From: Verrucomicrobiaceae bacterium
GTDB taxonomy: Bacteria > Verrucomicrobiota > Verrucomicrobiia > Verrucomicrobiales > Verrucomicrobiaceae
Assembly (NCBI GenBank): GCA_024232965.1
Contig: JACKQF010000015.1
Span: 1 to 40,975, forward strand
DNA length: 40,975 nt
Direction of reading: 5' to 3'
Position 1 is the first letter of the stretch; each line of letters opens with the position of its first letter. Made by a program: the position numbers and the translations under genes. Shown here piece after piece: positions 32,159 through 40,016 of this stretch. The notes under the pieces are model-generated. The model was not told the origin of the DNA. It did no database searches and was given only the letters and a program-made list of their open reading frames with translations.

Positions 32159-33592
32159 TCAGGCGATCTGGCGCTGGCAAAAAAACACGCGCGCACTTTC
32201 AGCCACCCCATAGGCGCTCTCTTCTTGGGAGAGTTCATCTGTGGCGATGCGCAGATCGGCCAGACTCTTGTAGATGGGGCCGCGCTCTTCGAGAAGTCGC
32301 TCCAGTTTTCCCTTCGGATCTGGATCGCGCAGGAGGGGGCGATCATGATTGAAGGAAGTGCGCCGATGCAGCAAAGCAGGGCTGGCCTGCAGCCAAACGA
32401 TGTAACCAAGATGGCGCAGCAGCGGCAGATTCTGCGGCTGCGTGATGATGCCACCTCCCGTCGCGATCACCGCATTGCGCATGCCCAACAATGAGCGCAG
32501 AACTGCGGACTCGCGCTTCCGAAATCCAGCCTCGCCTTCTTTTGCGAAAATGTCTGGGATGCTGCAACCCGCAGCTTCAACGATCATCGCATCGGTATCT
32601 AAAAAACGGAACCCGAGCATGGACGCCACCAGTTTCCCGACGGAGGTCTTCCCACATCCCATGAGACCGACGAGAACGACATTCGAGGCGCGCGGCAGAC
32701 GCACCTCCTCTTCCGCACCCGCTTGATCGAGGATGGTCGGCACTAGGACGGGATCGTGTCGGAGCGCCTCAAAGACGTTGGGCATTTGCGGTTGCCAGCC
32801 ACAGGCGCGCAGTCGTGCATTGGAAACATGCTTGCTCGTCCAGCCTCGTTTGCGATCCGGATTCGCAGGCACCTGCGGCGGCAGTGGGAGATTAAAGATT
32901 TCTGCGAGCCGCTTCAGGCAATCTCCCTGATGCATCGGTTGATCATCAACAGCGTTGAAGATGCCTTTCAATCGCTTCGTCGCCACATAGGCCAGGGCGG
33001 AGGCGGCATCATCGCGGTGGATTTGATTGATGATGCGCCCACGCCCATCGCCACCTTCGATCTCGGCACGACCTTGCAGCAAGCGCAGCAGGGGATAGGA
33101 GCGATCCCGACCATAAAGCCCAGCCAAGCGCACCACCGCACCGCCAGCAGCGAGCGCGATCTTTTCCGCTTCGAGCAGCAGCCGGCCGGTTTCCTTGTCT
33201 GGCAGCGCATCGCTTTCTTCCGTCACGACGGATTCATCGGTCTGCGAGTACACGCTGGTGCTGGAGGCAAAAATCGGGAAGGCAGCAGGAAAAGCAGCGA
33301 TCAGATGACGCATGCCATCGACATACACACGCTGGTAGGCCTCCGCACCACCACGACCCGAACTAGCACAGTGAATCACCGCATCCACTGGCACATGAGC
33401 CAGCGCATCTGACAGCAATCGCACCGCCGCAGCATCACTGATATCCACCGCCATGACCTTCCACGGATACTCTGCGCCGAGGCGCGCAGCGGACTCCGCA
33501 GAATGCGTGAGACCACACACCTCCTGGCCCGCGTCATGCAGATCCGACGCTAGCTTTTCCCCGATGTAACCGCACCCAGCAATGATTATCAT
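32159..33592 (-). CDS. Fusion protein: NAD-dependent epimerase-like domain plus shikimate kinase (AroK)
   Basis: Residues 1-290 are an SDR/epimerase-like domain: IIIAGCGYIGEKLASDLHDA for the dinucleotide fold, AVIHCASSGRGGAEAYQRVY, IFASSTSVYSQTDE and the VVRLAGLYGRDRS block, close to the YeeZ branch. No YxxxK catalytic pair is evident. Residues about 303-470 are shikimate kinase: NVVLVGLMGCGKTSVGKLVA (P-loop), FRFLDTDAMIVEAAGCSIPD (substrate Asp), FRKRESAVLRSLL, VIATGGGI and the lid around RRTSFNHDRPLL. The kinase phosphorylates shikimate in chorismate synthesis. No separate aroK was seen in this window. Fusion of these two domains is not a common arrangement. The DNA between the domains shows no stop or start. 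It is four bases after the amidase gene and six before queG. Total length 477 residues. Confidence 0.9.
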   Translation of the reverse strand: MIIIAGCGYIGEKLASDLHDAGQEVCGLTHSAESAARLGAEYPWKVMAVDISDAAAVRLLSDALAHVPVDAVIHCASSGRGGAEAYQRVYVDGMRHLIAAFPAAFPIFASSTSVYSQTDESVVTEESDALPDKETGRLLLEAEKIALAAGGAVVRLAGLYGRDRSYPLLRLLQGRAEIEGGDGRGRIINQIHRDDAASALAYVATKRLKGIFNAVDDQPMHQGDCLKRLAEIFNLPLPPQVPANPDRKRGWTSKHVSNARLRACGWQPQMPNVFEALRHDPVLVPTILDQAGAEEEVRLPRASNVVLVGLMGCGKTSVGKLVASMLGFRFLDTDAMIVEAAGCSIPDIFAKEGEAGFRKRESAVLRSLLGMRNAVIATGGGIITQPQNLPLLRHLGYIVWLQASPALLHRRTSFNHDRPLLRDPDPKGKLERLLEERGPIYKSLADLRIATDELSQEESAYGVAESARVFFCQRQIA

Positions 33593-33596
33593 GGGA

Positions 33597-34922
33597 TTAG
33601 CGGGTGCGCCGTGGCTGATAGTAGTTGAGCAGGCCGTCCGTCACAGCGCGCACGTAATCGTTGATCGCGCTGCTGCGCAGTCGATCACCGACGCGAGTGC
33701 GCCCGATGTATTGTCCAAATAAGAGGCGGCGGAAAGTGTCTTCATTGTTCATCACATACGGCTCTAGATAGATGACCGGGCACTGATAAAGTCGATTGGC
33801 CAGCAGGTTCCGTGCAAACAGGCCCTTTACCTTCCCTGCGGGCCGCGCGTTCGGGGTCGTGTAGATGTAAGGTGGTAGCCCGGTGATGTTCAGCAGGCTG
33901 GTCGTCATCACCTCGCCCAGTGGGATTTCTTCGTCCTGAACGCGAGCAAACAGTCGGCTGAACATCTCAAACCGCACATCTTGTTGGCTCAATTCTGTGC
34001 CGCTGTAGCAGCCACCTACCAGAACATGCGCGTGATTCTCTGGTGAGTATTGAGGCGCCGCCGAATCGCCCCAGGACTCCGCATTGAAATGCAGACAGAG
34101 CACCACATCAGGCTTGATCTCCTCATTCACCCGCTTTGCCCGCGCATGAATTTCACTGATCCGGTAAAACATCTTTTCGCACTGCCACTGCACCGTCAGG
34201 ATGCGCTGATCGCCGACGATTCCATCGTAGCGTTCCAAGGGCATGGGGACACCGTTTTGATGCAGTAGATCCAGCGCGACCGATTTGAAATCATCCGGCC
34301 GCGCCTTTGTCACCGGCTCAGTGCTTTCCCGAACCAGCGTCACGTAGGCGCCAAGTGCCTTCAGCCGTTCCGCCAATATCTGCGCTGTCAGCAGGGAGAG
34401 ATCACCCTCCTGGATTGTCTCACCAGGGGCGAAACTCAGTCGCCGTTCTTCCATCTGGGCGTAGGCACCGCCGATGTGGCCCGGATCGATGGCAAAATGC
34501 AAATCACTCAACGGTCCACGCCCGGCCAGCGGCGGCAGATCCTTGGCAGATCTCCAAGTGGTGTTCGCAGGGATGGGGGCATCATTGCGGGGGCGAAACA
34601 ATACGCGCACAAACGGTCGCTCCAACTGCCCCGTGTTGATGCTGACGCCCTCGTCATCGATCGTCCACATGTTGGGCAGCAGTCCCCCGTCCAGATACAC
34701 GTCGTTCAGGGCGGCCTCAAATTCCGCCCGCGTCAGCACCTTGTCCCATTGCGCGAGCTTGCTCCAATCTGGTGCCGTGCCCAGAGGGCTGAGTTTGCCG
34801 AGATTTGCCGACACCTCCGGCGTGGCCCCGCCAATCACTTGACCCATGGCGCCGCCGACACACAGCACCCAGGCGCCAAGCGCTAGGCAGCGATACCATG
34901 TGGATGAAAAACTAACATTCAT
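33597..34922 (-). CDS. Exported amidase_3-like zinc hydrolase (N-acetylmuramoyl-L-alanine amidase-like)
   Basis: A signal-like hydrophobic stretch (YRCLALGAWVLCVGGAMG) starts at residue 10. The region from about 140 reads LHFAIDPGHIGGAYAQMEER, with H149 and a following Glu as zinc ligands. EGDLSLLTAQILAERLKALG, AYVTLVRES and the VVLCLHFNAESWGD block with a second His follow. This is the N-acetylmuramoyl-L-alanine amidase (Amidase_3) pattern, but spacing is longer than in AmiABC and the first 130 residues are unique. It likely trims peptidoglycan side chains in the periplasm. A different exported zinc amidase role is possible. Length 441 residues. First gene of an operon with the epimerase-AroK fusion and queG; divergent from the ymdB-like gene by 116 bases, in which no convincing promoter could be defined. 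Confidence 0.75.
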   Translation of the reverse strand: MNVSFSSTWYRCLALGAWVLCVGGAMGQVIGGATPEVSANLGKLSPLGTAPDWSKLAQWDKVLTRAEFEAALNDVYLDGGLLPNMWTIDDEGVSINTGQLERPFVRVLFRPRNDAPIPANTTWRSAKDLPPLAGRGPLSDLHFAIDPGHIGGAYAQMEERRLSFAPGETIQEGDLSLLTAQILAERLKALGAYVTLVRESTEPVTKARPDDFKSVALDLLHQNGVPMPLERYDGIVGDQRILTVQWQCEKMFYRISEIHARAKRVNEEIKPDVVLCLHFNAESWGDSAAPQYSPENHAHVLVGGCYSGTELSQQDVRFEMFSRLFARVQDEEIPLGEVMTTSLLNITGLPPYIYTTPNARPAGKVKGLFARNLLANRLYQCPVIYLEPYVMNNEDTFRRLLFGQYIGRTRVGDRLRSSAINDYVRAVTDGLLNYYQPRRTR

Positions 34923-35038
34923 GCAATGATCCTAGCGTGTATCGCAAAGAAACGCCATCGTTAACCCGCACTCAGCCAAGCTTTTGCCAAGCCTGCGCTT
35001 GATCTCCACCCATCCCTTCCTCTTAGTAGCGCACCTTC

Positions 35039-35881
35039 ATGAGCGATAGCACCCCAGCATCTCCTCCCAGCACACCCAGCAGCGATCCGAATCTACTGCG
35101 CATCCTTTTCCTCGGCGACATCGTTGGCGAACCTGGCCGCAAGGGCGTCTCCGTCGTGCTGCCAATGCTAAAGGACGAACTCAAGGTGGACTTCGCCATC
35201 GTCAATGGCGAGAACTCCGCCGGTGGACGCGGCATCACACCCAAGATCGCCATCGGCCTCATGCGTTGTGGGGCCGCCGTCATTACAACGGGTGACCACA
35301 TTTGGGATCAAAGAGAAATCGTCTCCTTCATGCAGGATGAACCCCGCCTACTACGCCCAATCAACTACCCCGAGGGCACGCCCGGCTACGGATCCATCGT
35401 GCTCGAAACCGCCAAGGGAAAGGTCGGCGTCATCAATCTCCAGGGCCGCGTCTTCATGGGGCAGCAGCTTGAAAACCCCTTCCCCGTCATCAAGGCCTGC
35501 GTGGAGGAAATGCGCAAAGAGACTCCCATCATCTTAGTCGATTTTCATGCCGAGGCCACCAGCGAAAAGGTCGCCATGGGCTGGCATCTGGACGGTCAAG
35601 TATCCGCCGTCGTCGGCACCCATACCCACGTCCCGACCGCAGACGAGCGCGTGCTGCCAAAGGGCACGGCTTTTCAATCAGACGCCGGCATGTGCGGCCC
35701 GGTCGACTCCGTCATCGGCAGCCAGATCGAGCCCGTGCTGGAGCGCTTTCACACCATGATGCCCACTCGATTTGGCGTCGGTCGTGGTGCCGTGCGTGTC
35801 AATGGCGCACTGATCACTGTCGATCCCGCCACAGGTCGGGCACTATCGATTGAGCGGATCGCCCGATACTGGCACGAATAA
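35039..35881 (+). CDS. ymdB: YmdB-family metallophosphoesterase (cyclic nucleotide phosphodiesterase, TIGR00282)
   Basis: After a Ser/Pro-rich N-terminal tail of about 18 residues, LLRILFLGDIVGEPGRKGVS begins the fold with D27. DFAIVNGENSAGGRGITP, AVITTGDHIWDQREI, RPINYPEGTPGYGS, INLQGRVFM, ILVDFHAEATSEKVAMGWHL and AVVGTHTHVPTADERVLPKG give the di-metal ligands and are near-universal in YmdB. The enzyme hydrolyses 2',3'-cyclic nucleotides and affects RNA turnover and biofilm formation in Bacillus. Length 280 residues (family about 265). It is the first plus-strand gene after the divergent amidase operon. An eight-base-stem hairpin starts at its stop codon. Confidence 0.95.
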   Translation: MSDSTPASPPSTPSSDPNLLRILFLGDIVGEPGRKGVSVVLPMLKDELKVDFAIVNGENSAGGRGITPKIAIGLMRCGAAVITTGDHIWDQREIVSFMQDEPRLLRPINYPEGTPGYGSIVLETAKGKVGVINLQGRVFMGQQLENPFPVIKACVEEMRKETPIILVDFHAEATSEKVAMGWHLDGQVSAVVGTHTHVPTADERVLPKGTAFQSDAGMCGPVDSVIGSQIEPVLERFHTMMPTRFGVGRGAVRVNGALITVDPATGRALSIERIARYWHE

Positions 35882-35902
35882 GTTGCAGCAGAAATGCAAC
35901 TT
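35880..35902. terminator. Hairpin at the ymdB-like stop codon (possible weak terminator)
   Basis: AAGTTGCA, a seven-base loop (GCAGAAA) and TGCAACTT form a perfect eight-base stem starting inside the TAA, followed by a short T then AAGC. The T run is too short for a strong intrinsic terminator, so attenuation or mRNA end protection is equally possible. Confidence 0.4.
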
Positions 35903-35960
35903 TAAGCAGCAAAAACAGCCAATGCTGCAAGAGTCACCCACCCAGGAACGACGTAGATTC

Positions 35961-36902
35961 ATGCCCGTCTCCCTCTTTCCAGAACTGACTCGCCGCCATT
36001 GGCTTAAAGGTGCCGCCGCAGCCGTGCTCGCCCCCCAGATCGCGCCCGCCGCAGAGCGTGGCAGCGAGACTTGGGTGCTGCTTTCCGATACCCACATCGC
36101 CGCTGATGCCACAGCCATCGCACGCGGTCATTGCATGGCTGAAAACCTCGACCGCTGCGTCAGCCAGATCACCCGACTGGCGCAAAAGCCGTTTGGCGTC
36201 CTGATCAATGGCGACTGCGCCTTCAAAGACGGCCAAGCCGAAGACTACGCAACGCTGGTGAAACGGCTGGAACCGCTGAGGGAGCATCGCATCCAGGTGC
36301 ACGCTACGCTTGGCAATCACGATCATCGCGACCACTTCCGCACCGCCCTCACCAATGCCGATGACATCCGGCGAATGGAACAAAAACACGTCGAGATCCT
36401 CTCCAGCGCCTTGGTCAACTGGATCTTACTCGACTCCCTGGATCAGACCGACCACACACCCGGGGTTCTTGGCAACGCGCAACTCGGCTGGCTGGACCGC
36501 ACCCTGCGCCAGCACGGCAATCGCCCGACCGTCGTGATGGTCCATCACAACCCCGCCCCCTCCGACCCCAAAGGTCCTACGCCCGCTAATCCTGCCACCA
36601 CCAAGCCGAAAAATACTGGGCTAACGGACACCGACGAACTGTTGCGCATCCTCGCCCAGTATCCCAACGTCCGAGCCCTTCTCTATGGGCACACCCACAC
36701 TTGGCGCGCCTCCGTGGATGAAAAAACGGGTATCCACCTCATCAACCTCCCCCCGGTCGGCTACCCCTTTTCCGAAGACCGCCCCGCCGGCTGGGTGCTC
36801 GCACAGATCGATAAAGCGGGGATGACGCTGGAACTGCATGCGCTCAATCCCAATCACCCTGAGCACAGACACACCGTACATGTGGATTGGGCGAAAGCCT
36901 GA
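35961..36902 (+). CDS. Tat-exported calcineurin-like metallophosphoesterase
   Basis: The ATG at 35961 gives MPVSLFPELTRRHWLKGAAA, in which TRRHWLK is a twin-arginine signal followed by AAAAVLAPQIAPAA. ATGs upstream (35922) would only lengthen the n-region, and an AGGAACGA stretch lies upstream of the chosen start. Metal-binding blocks appear in order: WVLLSDTHI, LINGDCAF, ATLGNHDHRDHF, VVMVHHNPAP and LLYGHTHTW. These are characteristic of the PF00149 family. Substrate is unknown. Tat export suits a metal-loaded enzyme folded in the cytoplasm. It follows the ymdB-like gene by about 80 bases with a hairpin in between. Protein length 313 residues. Confidence 0.85.
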   Translation: MPVSLFPELTRRHWLKGAAAAVLAPQIAPAAERGSETWVLLSDTHIAADATAIARGHCMAENLDRCVSQITRLAQKPFGVLINGDCAFKDGQAEDYATLVKRLEPLREHRIQVHATLGNHDHRDHFRTALTNADDIRRMEQKHVEILSSALVNWILLDSLDQTDHTPGVLGNAQLGWLDRTLRQHGNRPTVVMVHHNPAPSDPKGPTPANPATTKPKNTGLTDTDELLRILAQYPNVRALLYGHTHTWRASVDEKTGIHLINLPPVGYPFSEDRPAGWVLAQIDKAGMTLELHALNPNHPEHRHTVHVDWAKA

Positions 36903-37009
36903 GCACCCTGGGAGCGCCGAGTCCGCTTCGTGGCAGAGGGAAGCTTGCTACCCGGGGTGGAGAATTCTGCACGGAGGACTCACCTGCATTTCAACGCAGT
37001 CTCCCAGCC

Positions 37010-37324
37010 TCACCCCACCGCCGCGCGAACCCAGGCCTCATACCGAGCCTCCACCGCCTCCGGCTTCAGAGCCACGATCTCCGGTGTGTCATACGGATGC
37101 GCCTCCTTCAGCCTCTGCTCCAGTGCTGCCAGGCCCTGCGGCGCCGTTTTAATGATCGCCAGCACCTCAGCATCTCTCTGCACTTTGCCGTCCCAGCGAT
37201 AAATTGACTCAACCGCAGGGATCAAATTGACACAGGCTGCCAGTTGAGATTCCACTAGCATCGTGCCAATTTGGCGCGCAGTGTCAGCATCCGGAAACGT
37301 AGAAAAGACCAAGAGAACGTCCAT
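37010..37324 (-). CDS. cutA: Divalent-cation tolerance protein CutA
   Basis: The 104-residue protein opens VLLVFSTFPDADTARQIGTM and contains LVESQLAACVNLIPAVESIY, RWDGKVQRDAEVLAIIKTAP and AHPYDTPEIVAL, the near-invariant core of CutA1, a trimeric PII-like protein linked to copper and other divalent ion tolerance. Full length for the family. Its start lies only 11 bases from that of the divergent histidine kinase gene, so the promoters must overlap the opposing coding regions. The 107 bases beyond its stop (36903-37009) carry no recognisable feature. Confidence 0.95.
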   Translation of the reverse strand: MDVLLVFSTFPDADTARQIGTMLVESQLAACVNLIPAVESIYRWDGKVQRDAEVLAIIKTAPQGLAALEQRLKEAHPYDTPEIVALKPEAVEARYEAWVRAAVG

Positions 37325-37335
37325 ACCACCATCTT

Positions 37336-38496
37336 ATGAGGACCGCCTTCGTTGACAAGCTCATCCAGCGGATGGACCGCCTGGAACCCGAGGAGGTGCA
37401 GCACATCATGCTGGACCTGCTGCGGGAAAAGGGCTTCCTGGAAAAGGTCTTTCAGGCTCTCCAGGAAGGCATCATCCTCCTCGATGGCAGCGGTTGCGTG
37501 ACCTACATCAACCGCGCCGCCTGCGAGTTCTTCAACCTTGAGGCAGACGCCGTCATGGGCCAGCAACTTGGCAAAGGGGTGCACGGACTCGATTGGAAAG
37601 AACTCCTGAAGCCTGGCACCGTTGTCACCCGCGATATCGAGGTCTTTTACCCCGAGAACCGTTTCCTAAACTTCACCGTCACCTCCATCGATGACGAACA
37701 ACCGCTGGGCTTCGTGATGCTCATTCGAGATATCACCCAGACTCGCAAGCTCACGGAAGAAAAGATCGAGAGCGAACGCATCAACGCCTTTACCCTCCTC
37801 GCAGCAGGGGTCGCGCATGAGCTGGGTAATCCGCTGAACTCTATCACCATCCACCTGCAGCTCCTAGAGCGCAAAATGCGCAAAATGGGTACCAGCGGCG
37901 CGAAGTTGCAGGAGCACCTCGATGTCGCCCTCGGCGAGATCAAGCGACTCGATCTGATCATTGGCCAATTCCTCGCCGCGATCCGACCCACCAAGCCGCA
38001 GTGCCAGCGTTTACAACTCAACGATTTGATCGAGGAATGCCTGCGCTTCTTGAAGCCCGAAATTGAACAGCACAAAATCAAAGTCCGCCGCGAACTCCGC
38101 GCCGATCTGCCGTACATGCCGCTGGATGGCAATCAGATGAAACAGGCCATCTACAACCTCATCCGCAATGCCGTCCAGGCGATGCAGAGCAAAGGCACGC
38201 TGACCGTCTCCACGACGTTCAACGACTTTGAGGTACTCGTCGGCTTTCAAGACAGCGGTAAAGGGATCTCGGCAGCAGAGATGAACAGCCTATTCCAGCC
38301 CTTCTTCACCACGCGAAAGTCTGGCACTGGCCTAGGCCTGCTGATCGTCCGTCGCATCATCCGCGAGCACGGCGGTGAGATCGATATCAAGAGCCGTGAG
38401 GGCGAAGGCACGCTCGTGACCCTTCACCTGCCCCTGATCGAAAAACAGATCCGACTGCTCGACGTCGGCTCCGATGACGCCCCCGAAGCCCCATGA
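37336..38496 (+). CDS. PAS-domain sensor histidine kinase, NtrB type
   Basis: No membrane segment is present, so it is a soluble sensor. A PAS domain occupies about residues 35-135 (VFQALQEGIILLDGSGCVTY, INRAACEFFNLEADAVMGQQ, GFVMLIRDITQTRKL). The phosphorylated H161 lies in AAGVAHELGNPLNSITIHLQ. The catalytic part has LPYMPLDGNQMKQAIYNLIR, NAVQAMQSKGTL (N box), VGFQDSGKGIS (G1), PFFTTRKSGTGLGLLIVRRI (F/G2) and HGGEIDIKSREGEGTLVTLH. It probably phosphorylates the response regulator encoded next, whose start overlaps its stop by four bases (ATGA). Signal is unknown. Length 386 residues. Confidence 0.93.
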   Translation: MRTAFVDKLIQRMDRLEPEEVQHIMLDLLREKGFLEKVFQALQEGIILLDGSGCVTYINRAACEFFNLEADAVMGQQLGKGVHGLDWKELLKPGTVVTRDIEVFYPENRFLNFTVTSIDDEQPLGFVMLIRDITQTRKLTEEKIESERINAFTLLAAGVAHELGNPLNSITIHLQLLERKMRKMGTSGAKLQEHLDVALGEIKRLDLIIGQFLAAIRPTKPQCQRLQLNDLIEECLRFLKPEIEQHKIKVRRELRADLPYMPLDGNQMKQAIYNLIRNAVQAMQSKGTLTVSTTFNDFEVLVGFQDSGKGISAAEMNSLFQPFFTTRKSGTGLGLLIVRRIIREHGGEIDIKSREGEGTLVTLHLPLIEKQIRLLDVGSDDAPEAP

Positions 38497-39947
38497 TCGA
38501 ACCCGCCAATATCCTCATCGTCGAAGACGAAAAGCACACCCGCGAAGGGCTCCGCCAATTGTTGGAGGATGACTTCGAAGTGTACGTCGCCGCCAACGAA
38601 GCCGAGGCGATGGAGCACCTCCAGCATGACGCGATCGATGTGATGCTGACGGATCTGCGCCTGGGTGGCGACGACGGCATGAAGCTTCTTGAGGCCGCCC
38701 AGGCACTCCCGCACCCACCTGTCTGCATCATGATGACCGCCTACGGCTCCGTCGAGACCGCGGTGGAGGCCATGCGACGCGGGGCATATCACTTTGTAAC
38801 CAAACCGCTGAATCTTGATGAGGTGGAACTCCTGGTAAAACGGGCACTCCGCAGCCGCAGCCTGGAGGCAGAAAATCAAACTCTGCGCCAACAAGTGGAT
38901 CGCAAATTCTCCGTGCAAGGCATCCTGGGCCAGTCAGAAATGATGAAGCCCATCCTCGGCACGATCCAACAGGTCGCCCCCACCCGCGCCACCGTTCTTA
39001 TTGAAGGCGAAAGCGGCACCGGCAAAGAACTCGTCGCCCACGCCATTCACCACCTCAGTGGACGCCCCAAAAACAAACTCGTCACCGTCCACTGCGCAGC
39101 GCTCTCCCCACAGATCCTGGAGAGCGAACTCTTCGGCCATGAGAAGGGCTCCTTCACCGGCGCACAAGAGCGACGCATTGGGCGCTTTGAACTTGCCGAT
39201 GGTGGCACACTTTTTCTTGATGAGATCGGCGAAATCGACGCCAGCACCCAAGTAAAACTCCTCCGCGCCATCGGGGAACAAACCTTTGAGCGAGTCGGCA
39301 GCAACAAGCCCATCAAGGTCGATGTCCGAGTCATCGCCGCCACCAATCGCGATCTCGCCCGGATGGTGGAGGAAGGGAAATTCCGCGAGGACCTCTACTG
39401 GAGGTTGCACGTCGTCACCATCCTCATGCCGCCGTTACGCACGCGCAAAGAAGACATTCCCGTGCTGGCGGATCACTTTGCCAAAGAGATGGCCGCCGCC
39501 AATGGCAAGGCCGCAAAGCCTCTCGGGGACGATGTTTTGCCCGCCCTCATGACCTACGATTGGCCCGGCAATGTGCGTGAACTCCGCACCGTAGTCGAGC
39601 ACGGCGTCGTCATGAGCAATTCCTCACGCATCCTGCTCAAACATCTGCCGATCTATCTGGCGCAGACCGCCGCTGGGATCCGCAGCAATGTCCCACGCAC
39701 ACATCCGCTTCCCGCCAAGGGCCCAGCCAACACCGCCCCGCCAGTGGCCTTGCCTGAGGCGGCAGACCTCGACCTCAACCACCTGGAAATCGAAGCTATT
39801 CGGGAGGCCCTCCACCGCACCGGAGACAACCGCACCGAAGCCGCCAAGGTCCTCGGCATCAGCCGCCGAACGCTCCAGCGAAAACTAAAGGAGCTAGGCC
39901 TCGTCCGCCGCCACCGCCCAAAGCGCCCCGCACCGGAAGGGATCTAA
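38493..39947 (+). CDS. Sigma-54-dependent response regulator, NtrC family
   Basis: Receiver domain about 5-120 with phosphoacceptor D54 in VMLTDLRLGG, T82 and K104. The AAA+ domain has Walker A GESGTGKE (172-179), the sigma-54 contact loop GSFTGA (219-224, Ser in place of the common Ala), Walker B GTLFLDEIGE, and FREDLYWRLHVVTILMPPLR plus YDWPGNVRELRTVVEHGVVM. A Pro/Ala-rich linker leads to a Fis-type helix-turn-helix (AIREALHRTGDNRTEAAKVL, then GISRRTLQRKLKELGL). It activates RNA polymerase carrying sigma-54 at enhancer sites. Four-base overlap with the kinase gene marks a paired two-component system. Target genes are unknown, and no -24/-12 promoter was identified nearby. Length 484 residues. 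Confidence 0.95.
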   Translation: MIEPANILIVEDEKHTREGLRQLLEDDFEVYVAANEAEAMEHLQHDAIDVMLTDLRLGGDDGMKLLEAAQALPHPPVCIMMTAYGSVETAVEAMRRGAYHFVTKPLNLDEVELLVKRALRSRSLEAENQTLRQQVDRKFSVQGILGQSEMMKPILGTIQQVAPTRATVLIEGESGTGKELVAHAIHHLSGRPKNKLVTVHCAALSPQILESELFGHEKGSFTGAQERRIGRFELADGGTLFLDEIGEIDASTQVKLLRAIGEQTFERVGSNKPIKVDVRVIAATNRDLARMVEEGKFREDLYWRLHVVTILMPPLRTRKEDIPVLADHFAKEMAAANGKAAKPLGDDVLPALMTYDWPGNVRELRTVVEHGVVMSNSSRILLKHLPIYLAQTAAGIRSNVPRTHPLPAKGPANTAPPVALPEAADLDLNHLEIEAIREALHRTGDNRTEAAKVLGISRRTLQRKLKELGLVRRHRPKRPAPEGI

Positions 39948-40016
39948 GGCACAGCAAGGACCTCCATCACTCACTACTTTTCACTACTCACTTTCGACTC
40001 TCCACTCCTCCCCACC

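Noticed and set aside
36903..37009. Possible dispersed repeat between the metallophosphoesterase and cutA
   Set aside because: Some GC-rich phrases look repeat-like, but no second copy or clear inverted structure is visible in this window.
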